Origin: Anisakis pegreffii
Lineage: Eukaryota; Nematoda; Chromadorea; Rhabditida; Anisakidae
DNA: 64,000 bases
Reading direction: 5' to 3'
Assembly (NCBI GenBank): GCA_035041965.1
Contig: JAPYMA010000806.1
Coordinates: 124,001 to 188,000, forward strand
Every line of letters starts with the position of its first letter. The first letter of the stretch is position 1. A model generated the notes under the pieces. It was not told where the DNA came from, searched no databases, and was given only the letters and a program-made list of their open reading frames with translations. Shown here one piece after another: positions 36,901 to 49,100 of the stretch. The translations under genes and the position numbers were made by a program.

Positions 36901-36928
36901 AGCGCAAAAGAAAGTGAAAGTTGTGATT
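30977..36928. other. Long intergenic stretch, about 5.9 kb
   Basis: The first 0.7 kb may carry unresolved 5' exons of the Thr-rich gene (minus strand). From about 31.8 to 36.9 kb there are many short ORFs on both strands but no splice-supported exon and no conserved motif. The sequence is rich in TTCATT/AATGAA words. It is the upstream region of the nuclear receptor gene. Confidence 0.35.
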
Positions 36929-36994
36929 ATGGCAGTCAACTTCAAGCATATAACGAACTTTTTCGAACGGGGTCATCAACGACGGTTACGATGA
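36929..36994 (+). promoter_or_regulatory. uORF overlapping the nuclear receptor start (ATGA)
   Basis: ATG at 36929 opens a 21-codon ORF (MAVNFKHITNFFERGHQRRLR) whose TGA (36992-36994) overlaps the main ATG at 36991-36993 in the arrangement ATGA. If the transcript starts upstream (a splice acceptor CAG lies at 36881-36883), this uORF could limit translation or act by termination-reinitiation. The reading is direct; the function is inference. Confidence 0.4.
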
Positions 36995-39900
36995 ATGAGG
37001 AAGAGTTTAATGCAAATACGGCATCGTCGGTTGATCTGAACGCTAACGCGAATGAATCCCCCACAGATGATCGATGTCGTGTGTGTGGTGACACACAAGC
37101 GAAAATGCATTACGGTGTATTGGCATGTTTTGGATGTAAAGGCTTCTTCAGAAGAGCGTTGAAACGGGCCAATCAATACGAGTGCAATAACAATCGAAGA
37201 TGTGTTATTGATAAATGTCAGTCATGTTATGTTCAGTTGAATTAATCTAATAATGAATCTTATCCGTGTAATTCCAAGCGTATGAAAACAATTTTCTTTA
37301 ATCTGCACAGCGACAGGTAAACGGATTGAAACAATTGAAATGACATTTCAGTTGAACGTAATTCATGTCGCTATTGTCGTCTTCAAAGATGTCTCGAAGT
37401 GGGCATGGATCCTACAGGTGAACACTCACTCATTCTTGCAAATTTCTGCATAAATTGAAAACTACAACGTTCAACTGGTCAATTGATACTACACTATCTT
37501 CATAAAACAAAAATTCCGATAATAAATGTTCGATCCTACTTTGCACATTACAATATATTCCCACATAAACTAATTCTTTGCTTTTCATGAAGACATCACA
37601 GTAATGTGTACTAAAGAGATCAAGGGTAATCGTTAAAATTGATGTGATGTTGTTGGCATTTGACAAGAATTCCAATTTGACCATCTCCAACTGCATCCGT
37701 TTTTTCTGGCTGTGTGAATCTGCCAGAGTCGTATTTCGTTTCGACAGAGTCTCATTGTCAAGAAAAAGTCTTCATCCCATGCATCGTTGCGTACTCTTCC
37801 AAAAATTCTGATGCATATCGCTAGAGGTTTAGCTGTTCGGCCAGATCGAGACTTCACGGGACCTCAACATGCGATAAGATTACCGATTGTGAAACGTTCT
37901 TCGACGAGAGATGACTCGTGTCATGATCAAGAAGTGCATGATGAAACTTCTGAATGGAGCAAACGATTGCCTGTCGAGATGCGAACGATGCTGATGAATT
38001 TGTTGAATATTGAGGCGAAAGTTAGTGAGTGACCTATGAATTTATTCCATAATTCATTCCTGCCTCAAAAACTGCTAGTTGTTAGTGAATAATCCTCATT
38101 TTAGAAAATTGAATGAGTGATAATTTTACGTGTGTTCAGGTGACCAAAGGAGACACAAAGAAGAAAGCCAACGAAGTCTATCCATTGCCCGAGCATACAC
38201 TTCGAGAACTGATTGAAGATCCGTCTAAACTGAAAGGATTGCGGACGGAGGTAATCTCTAATATCATATGTTCTTTCCCCATGAAACGATATTGCGCAGG
38301 TTCTTGCAGTAGCATTGCGCGACATTCTCTACATACTTTCAATTCATCAAAGTGAAATCAGATTGCAATATTGCAGAAATTAAAAGATGTTTCAGATGCG
38401 CTATGAGCCGTACAGAATGGCTGCAAATTCAGAGCTTTTACTGATCGCTTATCGACGTTTGATCGCTGCAGTTGATTGGGTCACCTATGTATCAGAGATG
38501 ATCGACGGACTTTCATTGGATGACAAAGTAACGAATATCATCTTTTTATGATTCCATTGATCCTTCATCTTCTATAATCAAGCATTCATTACCAACCTCA
38601 CATATAGATGATTTGCATTTAGATTTGAGATCTGATAAAAATTCGAAACTTGAAACCTCCTATCAAACGTGAACGAAAATATCATCACTGGTACTGAATC
38701 ATTTTGTCTTAACGGTTTTATTACCAGGTCATTCATTGCGCACTACTGCAATTAGATGATTAGATAAAGCATACAACGTTTTGCTGACGATTTTAATCCG
38801 GAAGTAATACGTATTATGACACATTAGTGCAGATCTACACCAATATACACACACGATTCTTCTAAAAAATATTGTCACACTTTGGGGTATTCACAGTTGA
38901 GAATGCATTTTGTTAAGGTGTTCAACAGCTAGAAAGAATTTTTTGAGATGAATATTTTTTTGAAGTAATTCCTTGAATCTGTTGATTGAACGTGCACGCT
39001 AGCATGAATTTCTCCTTTGATGTTGTCACTTCCACGATGCATCAGATCTGCGTTCGTTAGTTTTCATGCTGACATTGATAATGATGATATCAGGAACGTT
39101 CATCAACAAACAATAATGCTAACGACTAATAGCCTTAAAATTTGAACAGATCGCCTTGGTGAGGAACTGTTTTGCTCCATTACTTGTGTTCAAGTTTGCC
39201 GTTCGTACTGCCGAAGTGACCGATGATCCGGACGTTTTATGTCTTTGTACATTTTCTTTCGTTCCACGGAACATGGCCAAGGCATACACTGATTCATAGT
39301 GAGTTCAATTCCTCACTCACATGTAGTTGTTTCTCTTATGAAAATTGTATTCCGTAACACACCCTTATAAATTAAACAAATGCAAGTGAAAATTTTCGAA
39401 TAATGTCGAAAGTGATTTCGCTCATGAGAACATCGAGTTGACGATTGATCATAATTTCACAGCTCTGAGATAAGATGAGAAGTGCTTTCAAATTGCAGTC
39501 ATTTGAGTAATGGCCTGGTCGAGAGAGCGCTTGATGAGCTTGTGACACCGCTGCGAAATTTAAAACTGAAACAGGAAGAGATGGTTTGCCTCAGTGCAAC
39601 AATTGTACTAAATCCACGTTAGCTCTACTGTATTTTGATGCAGTTTTAATTGATACATTCATTATGAAGTTTATTTACTTGAATACTGCAGGTGGCATAA
39701 AAAATCATTGAGAGTTGAGCGTTTCGACGAATGCATCAATTTAAGATTGATCTTCAGACGCAAAAGATCTCTCATCAGAAGGATCACAGAAAATAATTGA
39801 GTTACGGAGTCGCATACAGGACACACTTTATCATGTCATCAAAGAGACGCGTTCCAAGGATCGAGCTAGTGTACAGTTCGGCAATTTACTGCTCTTTTTA

Positions 39901-41182
39901 TCGAATGTCACAGTTCGTTTTTCACAGTTAACTTGGTTAACTTCGTGCATATTCAGCTAGTGAATTTGAAAGAACTCATATTGCAAAATGCGTTTGTATA
40001 ACAAGATACACACACAGTTGAGCTTACTGCATACAACTAAAAATGATAACATTTGATATTTCATAATCGGAAATTCAACAAGAGCACTTTTTTGTTGTGT
40101 TTTCTGATAGATTAATATTAAATTGCTGCTCCAGTTGATCGCGAACAGTATGTTGGAGAATCTTCAATTCGCGCAGACGTTCAGTCAGTTCGGTGGAGTA
40201 CCGCTTTTGACGGACCTTTTCGGTTGTTTTCCAGTTGAACCATTCAGTGATGCTCCATTGAGTGCAGTCAGTAGCAACAGTACGATAATGATGGATATAG
40301 ATGAGGAGGATTGCAACATGGACAAAGCAGCAGTAAAAAATGAAGCGACATATGCGGATGTTGCAATCCAAACAGATCCGAATGATTTTGATCAAGTAGG
40401 CTTTTTTGTAAGCATTGATCGTTAATGTGCGCATTATTGAACAAGTAATGAGAACTCGAGTAAATGTTCAGGAGATGAGACAGCAAAATCGAATGCAATC
40501 GTCATTGCTGAGTCCACTAGAAAATCACGAACATCGAGATTTCGAACTGCTTCAACCACCTTGTGTGTACACACTTACTGAGATGTTTGATGACGCAAAT
40601 ACGGAAACAAGAGATCAATTCGTTGCACAAATGAAAGATCAGGTAATCTTGTGTGCATTTTTGTTCTAAATCGCGCAGATTTGTTTTAAAGATTCTGACA
40701 TTGCCATTGTTGAAACTGTATGAAAGGCATTCATTAGTAATGAACAATCGATGAATTTTCAGAAGGCTTTATTGGAAGGCACAACGACGGCAGCATATCC
40801 ATGTTATGTGCAGAATCATCCATCGATAAATGCTGAACGCAAGAGCACCTTCCTTCAATCGTCTCCACACCGATGCAACTCATTTTCAGCTGCCAATAGT
40901 ATGCAAACGAATGAACGTAATTCGCCGTCGTCATCTGCCTATAAAATAGCAATACCAAACTGGATTAAAAACGAATCTCCATCGCTAAACTTTAACCAGT
41001 CGATCAATTCAAACTGTACCCAGCCAAAATTCACGCTTGATGTCGACAGTTCATCGAGTCATTCGAATTCACCACCAGGTGATCAAGCAGATCCGATGAA
41101 CATCACAATCAGTAGGAATTTCAATGGAGCGTTCACATCTTCTGTACCAGCCAACTTCATGCATAATGTTTGTTATCTTTAA
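36991..41182 (+). CDS. HNF4-like nuclear hormone receptor
   Basis: Eleven phase-consistent exons: 36991-37216, 37352-37417, 37833-38020, 38140-38250, 38396-38527, 39150-39298, 39499-39617, 39758-39912, 40135-40395, 40472-40642, 40763-41182 (665 aa). The zinc-finger DNA-binding domain spans about 29-100: CRVCGD, HYGVLACFGCKGFFRRALKR (P-box CFGCKG), RCVIDK, then RNSCRYCRLQRCLEVGMDP, with all eight zinc cysteines. The adjoining AVRPDRDFTGPQ is typical of nematode HNF4-derived receptors. Ligand-binding-domain motifs: ALVRNCFAPLLVFKFAVRTA, CLCTFSFVPR, LVERALDELVTPLR, IIELRSRIQDTL, FGNLLLFLSNV, MLENLQFAQTF and a final LLTDLFG helix (about 190-440). A long Ser/Asn-rich tail follows. It is a nuclear transcription factor; ligand and targets are unknown. 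The start overlaps a uORF. Confidence 0.88.
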
Positions 41183-41266
41183 TCATCTGTCAGTTCTTTT
41201 TATGGTTCGAGATAAATCACTCAACACATAATCGTATCATTTATTCAAGTCATAATAAAAATTCAG

Positions 41267-41502
41267 ATGTAATCGTCATCTCAGAAGAAACAACACAACG
41301 ATGCGGTGTGTCTCATGCAGTTGATTGTGCCAACCGGAATTATTTGAACAAGTCGCAACAGATTGACTTCCACCATCAAGAACGGGACAATGCGCTCACA
41401 AGTGGAACGCGATTACCATTCACTTTTTCGAATTCAAAAACTGCGAAATTCACGAAGCCAGAAAATACTTTCAAGCCAACCATCCCTGAGACGTCCGCCT
41501 GA
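41267..41502 (+). CDS. Possible alternative last exon of the nuclear receptor gene
   Basis: After ATTCAG at 41261-41266 an open frame (VIVISEETTQRCG...TIPETSA) runs to a stop at 41500-41502. Its composition resembles the receptor tail (Thr/Asn/Gln-rich). Joining it requires a weak donor near 41172, so it may simply be 3' UTR. Confidence 0.25.
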
Positions 41503-41559
41503 AGTAATACATCTGATATGAATTCACCAGATGCATTCAATCCTCTCTCTTTTCAATGA

Positions 41560-41565
41560 AATAAA
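41560..41565 (+). terminator. Poly(A) signal AATAAA of the nuclear receptor gene
   Basis: AATAAA occurs 380 bp after the stop at 41182 and 58 bp after the alternative stop at 41502. Confidence 0.5.
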
Positions 41566-42457
41566 TTACTTTGATATCAACGAGTATGTATTGAATCTGT
41601 TTGGAAGGTAATCGGTCATAACGTTTGTAAAAGCAAAACTTTGCTAATCAATTGTACCAACGTTAAACTACCTACAACTGAACAAGTGAAGTATCCAATT
41701 GATCACCGAATCGAACTTTCAAATTTCCATACCTCGACGAGTATATATGAATTAACCTCACTAGCAAATAAACCGCGTTTCAAAGTTGAAATCAACTCCA
41801 ATCGTAATTGTGCCCGTAAAACCGACTGAGAACTTACGAAATGGAAGTTATTTCACTGCATTTTTTCGGTTACCTTCATTCTCTATCACCATGATCGGGC
41901 CAAGCGTTTCCGGAGAATTGCATAGTAGAAACGTTGCCTCACACTAGCCAGATGAACTGCTCGCTGTTCATTTTGCGAATATTTCGGATGAATTATAAAT
42001 TCGTTTAAAGAAGTACAATTGTTATGCAATCGCACCCAATTTACCTTATTATTGTCTGTTCATAACATTTTGTTGCAATTTTTCTTCTGATGTGTCCAGC
42101 CAGTAACGAGTGCTTTTGTATAGTTTAAATTGAGCATTGTTATGTTTTGTTTGAATATTATTCTCACTTGAGTGTATCCAACATCATTCAAATAAATTTT
42201 CTTGTACAATAAAATATTTCGAAGTGAATTCGGTGAATAATAACACTGCTAGGGCAATATCTTCCAGAAGAGTTGCTGTTACGATCGATTTGAATCGTTA
42301 CAAAGCAATCGACCAACAGCATAAACTCAGCTACGAGTGCATTTGCTTGAATTAAGAGTTGCGAGTTTAACGGCGTTCTGAACTAACAAATTCTATTCAA
42401 TCGGAACAAAACACAATTATTGAATGAATTTCATTTGCTGAAGATCGGTGCGTTAAG

Positions 42458-43291
42458 CTAAGGACTCGGGATTCTGTTGTTGCTGTCGAATGCTCTTTTG
42501 GCCGTTTGAAAATCGTATTCACCGTTCATATTCTTCAATGACATTGACGGTTTCACCGAAAAGAATCGCTTTCCTGCTGACATCCACCCTGCAAAAGGAT
42601 CAATCTCATGTGAGCGGTTGCATCAAATTAAATCACAACTTTACAAGAATCTCAAGAATCAGGTATTGAATGCATAATTAGAAATTAATTTGAGTTTTGT
42701 TTTTGCATTAATTTGGGATAATTTCATCGAATATCGCTTGATCGAAAAGCAAAATCCGTATTGATTCATCAGTTTTATCGCGATTTATGGATACAATCGC
42801 AATTCACCAATTACTGAAAAATAGAACATTGTTTTTCAATGACGATTCAGAACGTCTCGAGTGATTCTAGACGACATTTAAGGTAAAAATGACTTTCTGC
42901 GCATGTGAAAGTTGTTCATTGTAAAATGGCGATCGATTTCGATCTCCCTCTCCCTCGTTACGGCACAGATCACCGATTGTCGCAATGATCACTTATAAGA
43001 ACGCTTCAATATCAGTTGCTTAGGGCTTTTTTAGCCTGCAGCTACTTGATAACTACCGAAAGCAACTGTCGCATTACCTTTATGTAGTTCTTCGAACCGA
43101 ATTGCGGATCAACTTATTAACAATTCAGAACTGAACTGTCCAACTGGAAAGAATCATGATACAGAAAAAGTTCGAAACTTACCTTTACTGGAGATTTCAT
43201 TTAGATCTGGTATGAGGAATAATGGTAATGCTGAGACGTACACACTAGATGCAGCCAAGAGAACGATTAGTGAAACAACTGAGGAATTCAT
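42458..43291 (-). CDS. Small secreted precursor with dibasic sites, likely neuropeptide-like
   Basis: Two exons: 43183-43291 (ATG at 43291) and 42458-42588, joined with a strong donor (AAAG|GTAAGT) and acceptor (TTTTGCAG) and a split Gly codon; 79 aa. The N-terminus is a signal peptide (MNSSVVSLIVLLAASSVYVSA). The rest contains GWMSAGKR (a Gly-Lys-Arg amidation/cleavage signal), then FFSVKPSMSLKNMNGEYDF, QTAKR (a second dibasic site) and AFDSNNRIPSP before the stop. Processing would give GWMSA-amide (perhaps with extra N-terminal residues), a middle peptide beginning FFSVKP, and the C-terminal AFDSNNRIPSP. I do not recognise these as a known family. A CAG acceptor lies 6 bp upstream of the ATG. 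Neuropeptide precursor is inference from architecture. Confidence 0.6.
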
Positions 43292-46133
43292 GCTGAACTG
43301 AAACGGCTAGATGCGGATGGATAGACGATTAAACGAACGATTACATTCGAATTCAACAAAGCTAGTAGATCCAGTTTCAATGAACAACTTCTCGTAATAA
43401 ATTGTATTTTACAAGCAAACAGTAAACTTTACTCGAAAGAATAATTATTCACTGAAAACATAATTTTTGATATCTTCTGAAATAGAAGATATTGTTTCTT
43501 TCTAAAATTGGATTTCTCGCTGTAACGGTTCCATGAGCTAAAGGAACACCAATCGAAATGGGATATAAGATTATGAAATTTTGTTAACAAAGATGAGAGT
43601 GAGCTGGAGACATTAGTCGTTGGAAGTATGATATCTAGAGATTGTAAAGAACGTTGATCAACTTCAAGTTCCCACACTGATGGTGAACTAATTGATAGGC
43701 GGAGCATTGTCAAAGGGAAACGAACGAACATCTCACAATCAGCTAGCTAATTTCTACATTTCGGAAGGAAACGAAGGGATCAGTTTAGCTGATGTCATTG
43801 CATAATAACAGCTACAAGGGAAAGTTCATCAAAACGGGAGATAATGACGAAGTGAAATTAGCGGCAACTGACTTTGAGTCTTTCGAGCAAAAATATTCAG
43901 TGCGCATGAAAGCTAGTAAGGAACTGAGACGTTATAGTTCAAAACGGAGCATTATGATAAATGAATGAGATTGGGATCGATACTGGTTGAGAAAATTCAA
44001 GTTAGAAAATAGTTGGCGACAACGAAGATGAAATGCTCTTTTGGATGTCAACAATTGAGTTAGTTGCCGAAATTTTTTGTGATTCATTTTTGAGAAATTT
44101 TCTGAACAGAGTCAAAAATATACAATGTGGTTGAATGTAGTATGCCTCCCTTATGGGAATAGAACAAGATGATGGAATCTGAAAAAAATTCGAATGTGAT
44201 GATAAGTTTGCGCGATTCAAACCGTGACTAGACTTTTTTGGTCTCTTGCACATGGAAGCTATGGTAAAGCTATTGGATTGAATGATAGGCCTCTGACAGC
44301 ACAAGAGATAATCATCCCTTTGCATAAAAAATTTTTTATCGAGTCCTTTTCGACTGTACTAAGGGAGGGGAGGTTGCCTAGCGACTGTGGAATATAGATG
44401 AAATATGCATATCACATTACTTCTGTCGAGGAATGGATGGCACATGGCGTTTGATCAGCGCATGACGATTACGCATCCCATATTATGTGGCCAAGCAAAT
44501 CAATCGGTTACGCAAAGATCAAACTTCTAATGAAAAGTTCTTGAGCAATCACGAGCCGGTGAATTAAGAATCAGGTATCTGAAAAAATTGGAATTAGGTC
44601 AGCATAATGATGGTAGTTGATGAATGCAATCATTTTCAAGATACTTATTTATGCAACCGTACCAGTGCAATTATCATCGAATGACGACGCTCCTTTCAAT
44701 CGCAATTAAGCTGCTCTTAAGCCCAAAGGCAAAAAACATGATAGTTTCGAGACATATTCGTGTCGAACAACATCAATCAAGTTGATCTGATTAGACATTC
44801 ACCACCCTGCACCACGGCCTCATTTCATTCAGTTTCACAAAACGCTCCAATGAATACATTTCTGCTTCAGAGAAATTGTCGAATAGAAAGTTTGTTATTC
44901 CTCATCGCCATCATCATTAATTTACATCTGAAGGCATTCGAATTTTGGCTAGTGGAAAAACAAATTAGTTTTTGTGATGTGAGGAATAAATGCAGTAAAT
45001 CGAAAAATTTCTTTGCACAGATTCGACTCTCATTTCGAGGACATTCGCGGAAATCAACTTCGAAACATAATCACAAGTCAACAACAGCGACAAACGCAAT
45101 CAATTCCATGAAAACATGACTCAGCGAACACAACAGTTGATTCATGAAACGAATGACTGCTTCGTGTCAATAGTCACATCAGTGCTATGGTTACGTTACA
45201 CTCTCAGATGATTACGCTTCTTGCGCAGTGTAAATCGAAACTGAACCACCATTGTCATAAATCTAATGCCACATCATCATAAATCTCGAGCACGATAACA
45301 AATTTCCAACTGCTAATTGTAAGGGGCAGCATTTCTCAACCGTTGCAGATCTGATCGTTGAGGCACTTTTACTTCGTTTAACATCACTGACGGTAATATT
45401 CGATGGTATCGTTAACGCTGAATGCAAAACCATTTAGGCGCTGTTGCCAAGGCAGTTGGTGAGCATCAATAAACTACGAATCTCTCGGATAAAATCCACT
45501 ATAGCGAAAATTCAGCTTATCCTACTCTAAGCGCAATTCATAGTTTAATGCAGACTCGGAACTGCGATAAGCCCTCATGAGGGCAAGTAATATCACTCAA
45601 TGCCCTCAGACTAACCGCATTTCTGAATTTGGACCGATCAACGAATACTGCCGCAGGTTTTTGTTGTTGTTATAAAAGCAAACAATCATATCAATGGTTT
45701 ATGATTATGACACGTAAAACACACGCAAATACATATATATTGCTGGGCTCAAAAAATAGGCAAATTTGATTGTGAACTAAACGCAATCAATATGCTGACT
45801 GGTGAAAGTTTCGAAATAATCGAACAATTTGAAATAAATGCGATTATTGACCGTTGAAGAAGGTTGATAAAACAAATCAAAATCAGGCGATCAATTCTAA
45901 TAACGACACATCAGGTTGAACGTTTTCACTGAAAACAACAAATAATTAAATCATACGGGCGAAATGCCCAACGGATTGAAACACCTGTTAAAAACTATCA
46001 TAGCGAGAAAAACACTTCAACAGTTCACATTGGTAACAATATTCAATAATATGCTCGTTTTGATGCAACCAAATCATCGATGTGTATCGATCCACCATTA
46101 GGTGATAGAAATGAAGTTCAATTAACTCGTCAC
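43292..46133. other. Intergenic stretch, no gene recognised
   Basis: Upstream region of the small precursor gene and downstream region of the 852-aa gene, both minus strand. Several 60-119 aa ORFs exist (for example 44760-45119 plus) but none has splice support, a domain or biased composition. Confidence 0.35.
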
Positions 46134-49100
46134 TCAACGCCATGCTGAGCCGAAAAAGAAACCCGAACGTTCTGGGTCTTGAACTCTCATCTCGCGTCTG
46201 AAATTCATAACAACATACAAAAAAGACACAGACTTCCAAGGCTGTTTGACTCAATGTGTTGTTTGATACCGACTCATATTCCAGATCGATTCAGATTAAT
46301 TAGCTGGTATCGGTATCGAATAAAAAACGAACCTTTGACGAGGTGTGATCCACGAGTCGGACAAGCTTGTGGGGTTCGAAGGAAAGGTGTTTAAATAAGA
46401 TGAATTTGCGCGTGTCTCATCAAATCGCATCGGGAAATCACTACAACAATACCCAAAATCAAAATAGACTTATCGAAAACAACAATCCCATTTTTCGAAT
46501 TCTCTTCATCAATAAATGCAAAGCAAAAGCATATAAGTGGGATTTGGACACACCTGCTCATGGGTGGAATGCGTTGATGAATTGGTGTATCTGAAATGTT
46601 CATTTGTGAGGGTCAGTGAAGAGGCGTATGCTCTGACGAGTTACAAAACAAAACGAAAGCTAACAGAGTTCGCGGAAAGGCCATCAATGACAACAAAACA
46701 ACTTACTGAATGCAAACGGTTGCTGGGCACGACGTGGAAATGTGGGTAATGATGCTCTACCGAAATCCTTCTCTGCATAACGCAACGCATTTGAAGCGAA
46801 CACGTCCGTGTATCGACGAGCATTTGCTGCACCATCGCAAACTATAGATCATTTATTCATTATTATTACAAAAATAAATGGAAAAGATGCGCTAAAATGG
46901 CAGAAGGTATTCGATCCTCAGTTGAGGACAACAGTAAGAATCACTCATTTCTTATAAACTTAGAGACATGTCCACACAACCCTTCAAACTTACAATTGGT
47001 TGAGTCGCGTTGCATCACGCCTACAAAATCGCCACCTCTCCGCTGACCTGCAATAATAGAAAATTATTGTGACAAGAAATTTCTATTGAGCACATATAGA
47101 AATGATTTTATTCTATTGAACAACAACTGCGAGAGAATAAGATTCTGATGACAATGAATAATCAATGCAACCAAAAGAACGCAGCCTAGTGTCAGCGAAA
47201 AAAAACAACTCACCTGGTGCCAACAATGACGGAATGTTCTTCACATGGTGATGTGCGCCTCCAGTGTTGAGTCGAGAAGATCCAGGTCGCGAGGTGAGAG
47301 TTCGCCAGAAATGGCTGTTGTTTTTCGATGATTTACCTCGATTCTTCGATTTTCTGAAGGCACAAAATTTCAGTGCTGCCGATCATAAACGAGCACTGCA
47401 ATGAATTCATACTGCTGCGTATTGTTCTAGCAGCTAACTCATCGCTGACCAATTTCACAATGAGTCGTTGTGATATTCTCACAAGAATTGCTTATTTCAT
47501 TAGATCAATTTGCTGATATAAGGGCTGACTGGAAATTCGCGTTGAATTTAGACAACAAATCGTTTTACTTATGTTGTTTCGATTTTTTGGAGGTGTTGTT
47601 TGAAGTTGTTTTCGCTTGAGGTTTCGGTTGGGGTGGCACTCGTTTGGATGCGGCATTTACGTTCTTCATTGATGCGTCGTTTGCGTTCGTTTCAGTGATA
47701 ATCGTTTGTTTGCATATATTTGTGGTTTCAGTTGGCTTGTCCAATTGATGTTCATGTTGTACACTTTTAGAATTACCTTCTGATTGTTCCTCATCACCGG
47801 TGAGTTTCATCTCTTGAAAAATTACTATTGTTTCTTAGTTTTGCACTTTTCTGTTTCAGTTTGTAATTCACCAGACAAGAAGGAGGAGCACGCTTCGAAT
47901 GAGGAGACATTTCACTGCAATGCTACAACCAACTGGTTGTGAGCATATTCATTTTGAAATTCAGGAAACGAAAACGCCTCAAACAATTTTCACTTCACAC
48001 CCAGTAAAAACCTCTCAATTACAGGAAAGCAACTCATATTAAATATTCATCTCGAAATGTCACCGAACCCCAAAAAAGTTTTGCGGAACGATGATGCCAC
48101 ATACCACTTGCATGCATCAATTTCAACCATTTCTCATCATCATTCAGCTGGATGTAATTGTTCATCGAATGCAACGCTACCGTCAACTCGGCACTAGGGT
48201 ACGTCAGGATCGCATAACGCTCCCTCAAACATATTCAATGAAGTTACGGCATAGCATTGCGCAGCATGCACTCGAAACAAATCAACCTTTCAAACGAATA
48301 AGAACCAATCATATGACACAATACCAATAGCTATGAAAGAAAGGATCTATTCAAAACAATCAAAAAATGAATAACATATAATTCTTTGTTTATTTCATAA
48401 GAGGTTTAAGTCTATGTTTAAGTCTATCCCTACTATACTTATGAATTATGAAAGAATAGTTATGGAATATCCAAGAAATATATTCTCGTTTACTTTGAAC
48501 TGTCATCCACTTTGAATTCAACTGTTGCTGATGGATAATTTTTGAGAAGTGTGTGATTAAGTATTTGTTCTTGTGTGATTTGTTCACTGATCGGTTTGAG
48601 AAGAAGCTGTCGCATATGAATCGATGGTTCGCGTACACGACCCAATCTAGTTTGTAATTCATCTTTGTACTCATACATCGAAGACGCTGCAAGTTCATAA
48701 ATATAGATTGATAAATTCGAATAAATGATTAATGTTAATAACAAAACAGTTTTGTAGATTTAATTCTTAAACACTCATTCAAGATCAATACAATAACAAT
48801 TAAAATTCATCCATTCAAATGAAGAAAACGAATCAAATCCGTTACATTGTGGAAGATAAACTTTCAAACGGCGTTTATTCGGGGTGCGCACATACACAAG
48901 ATAGCTGATAACACATGAAAGGACGGTGTGACTGTTGCTATACAACAGACGAATGCTCCTGTAATCAGATCATCTGCTGTATGACAGAAACGAATTGCTC
49001 TGTAATTAAATGAACAAAAGCGACATTCAAACGTATTTAAGTTGAATAAGATAGTGTTGAATAAGATTACCTAGTGTTGAATAAGATTACCTATTCAACA

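Noticed and set aside
45988..46254. 88-aa minus-strand ORF ([20 protein letters not shown]...) as the last exon
   Set aside because: The preceding exon ends in a phase that selects the other frame, giving [14 protein letters not shown] at 46134.
46341..46385. GTGGGGTTCGAAGG as a tRNA T-arm
   Set aside because: The stem does not pair, and the bases lie in a phased coding exon on the other strand.
47880..47945. Extra minus-strand exon [13 protein letters not shown] in the 852-aa gene
   Set aside because: It cannot be phased with either neighbour, whereas direct joining of 48069 to 47812 is in phase.
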